DNA of 64,000 bases, taken from positions 1 to 64,000 of the forward strand of contig CANQRU010000001.1 of assembly GCA_947626395.1 (NCBI GenBank), written 5' to 3'. Position numbers and translations under genes: made by a program. Shown here in pieces: positions 63,909 through 64,000 of this stretch. Under the pieces are notes generated by a model. It saw nothing but the letters and a program-made list of their open reading frames with translations, did no database searches and was not told the origin of the DNA. The DNA comes from an uncultured Lachnospiraceae bacterium. GTDB taxonomy: Bacteria; Bacillota; Clostridia; Lachnospirales; Lachnospiraceae. How positions within the stretch are numbered: position 1 is the stretch's first letter; each line of letters begins with the position of its first letter.

Positions 63909-64000
63909 ATGGCAATTCTGGTAACGGGCGGCGCCGGTTATATCGGCAGTCATACCTGCATAGAACTTCTGAACGCGGGGTATGAGGTGGTTGTTTTAGA
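63909..64000 (+). CDS. galE: UDP-glucose 4-epimerase, N-terminal part
   Basis: The gene runs off the window; about 30 residues are visible, [20 protein letters not shown], an extended SDR NAD-binding motif in the form typical of GalE. AGGAGGTAGGG before ATG 63909. Confidence 0.88.
   Translation, partial: MAILVTGGAGYIGSHTCIELLNAGYEVVVL

Overview
The window looks like part of a chromosome of a moderately high-G+C, low-oxygen Firmicute, most likely Lachnospiraceae-like (order Clostridiales/Eubacteriales). The evidence is strong AGGAGG ribosome binding sites, TTGACA/TATAAT promoters, a T-box leader, a TPP riboswitch, the clpC-radA pairing, an archaeal-type aspartyl-tRNA synthetase with gatCAB (indirect Asn-tRNA synthesis), and Bce-type two-component/ABC modules. 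The genus cannot be fixed from the sequence alone.

Layout. 0-7.6 kb: clpC, a small conserved protein, radA, tRNA-Trp(CCA), and two membrane-protein genes each preceded by a diverged copy of the same promoter-bearing repeat. 7.7-28.8 kb: a defence/accessory island. It holds a Phd/ParE-like toxin-antitoxin pair with a palindromic operator on its -10 box, a PLD-nuclease/DEAD-helicase protein followed by a NUDIX hydrolase, a nitroreductase, a wrecked aquaporin gene, an Rpn-type nuclease, a HARE-HTH/Mrr endonuclease, a MATE pump, and a nine-gene phosphorothioation operon followed by an OGG1-like glycosylase. The operon order is helicase, 61-aa protein, SMC-like ATPase with a CxCxxC motif, 160-aa protein, DUF262/DUF1524 protein, dndC, dndD, dndE, dndA. 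It lacks dndB and dndFGH. The dndCDEA order with four small-to-medium genes upstream recalls the DndCDEA-PbeABCD type, but here an SspE/GmrSD-like nuclease sits inside the operon. This is the best candidate for an undescribed system in the window.

28.8-35.8 kb: a T-box leader (probable Asn specifier AAC) ahead of aspS-gatC-gatA-gatB, then an aspartate-aminotransferase-like gene. 35.8-45.3 kb: a membrane-anchored hydrolase, then argG divergent from argC, with argJ, argB and argD on the argC strand. The arg intergenic regions are unusual: a five-unit tandem repeat grown out of the argC 3' end, a row of hairpins before argJ, and a 151-nt element closed by an 18-bp perfect inverted repeat between argJ and argB. 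45.3-54.7 kb: acetamidase/formamidase, a hybrid histidine kinase, an orphan sugar-type binding lipoprotein, a folate pair (FchA-like plus a FolD lacking cyclohydrolase residues), an A+T-rich Fic gene, thiT under a TPP riboswitch with a Shine-Dalgarno sequestering hairpin, and a small DMT protein. 54.9-64 kb: a ComEA-like lipoprotein, an OmpR-type regulator, rlmH, a phosphodiesterase, a DUF362 protein, a BceRS-BceAB-like module, and the start of galE.

Several conserved enzymes (AspRS, acetamidase, GatA tail, phosphodiesterase, BceB-like permease, CmpB-like protein) carry Ala/Gly/Asp-rich low-complexity insertions, which seems to be a property of this genome. The foreign-looking, more A+T-rich genes are the PLD helicase, the Mrr gene, the upstream half of the Dnd operon and the Fic gene.
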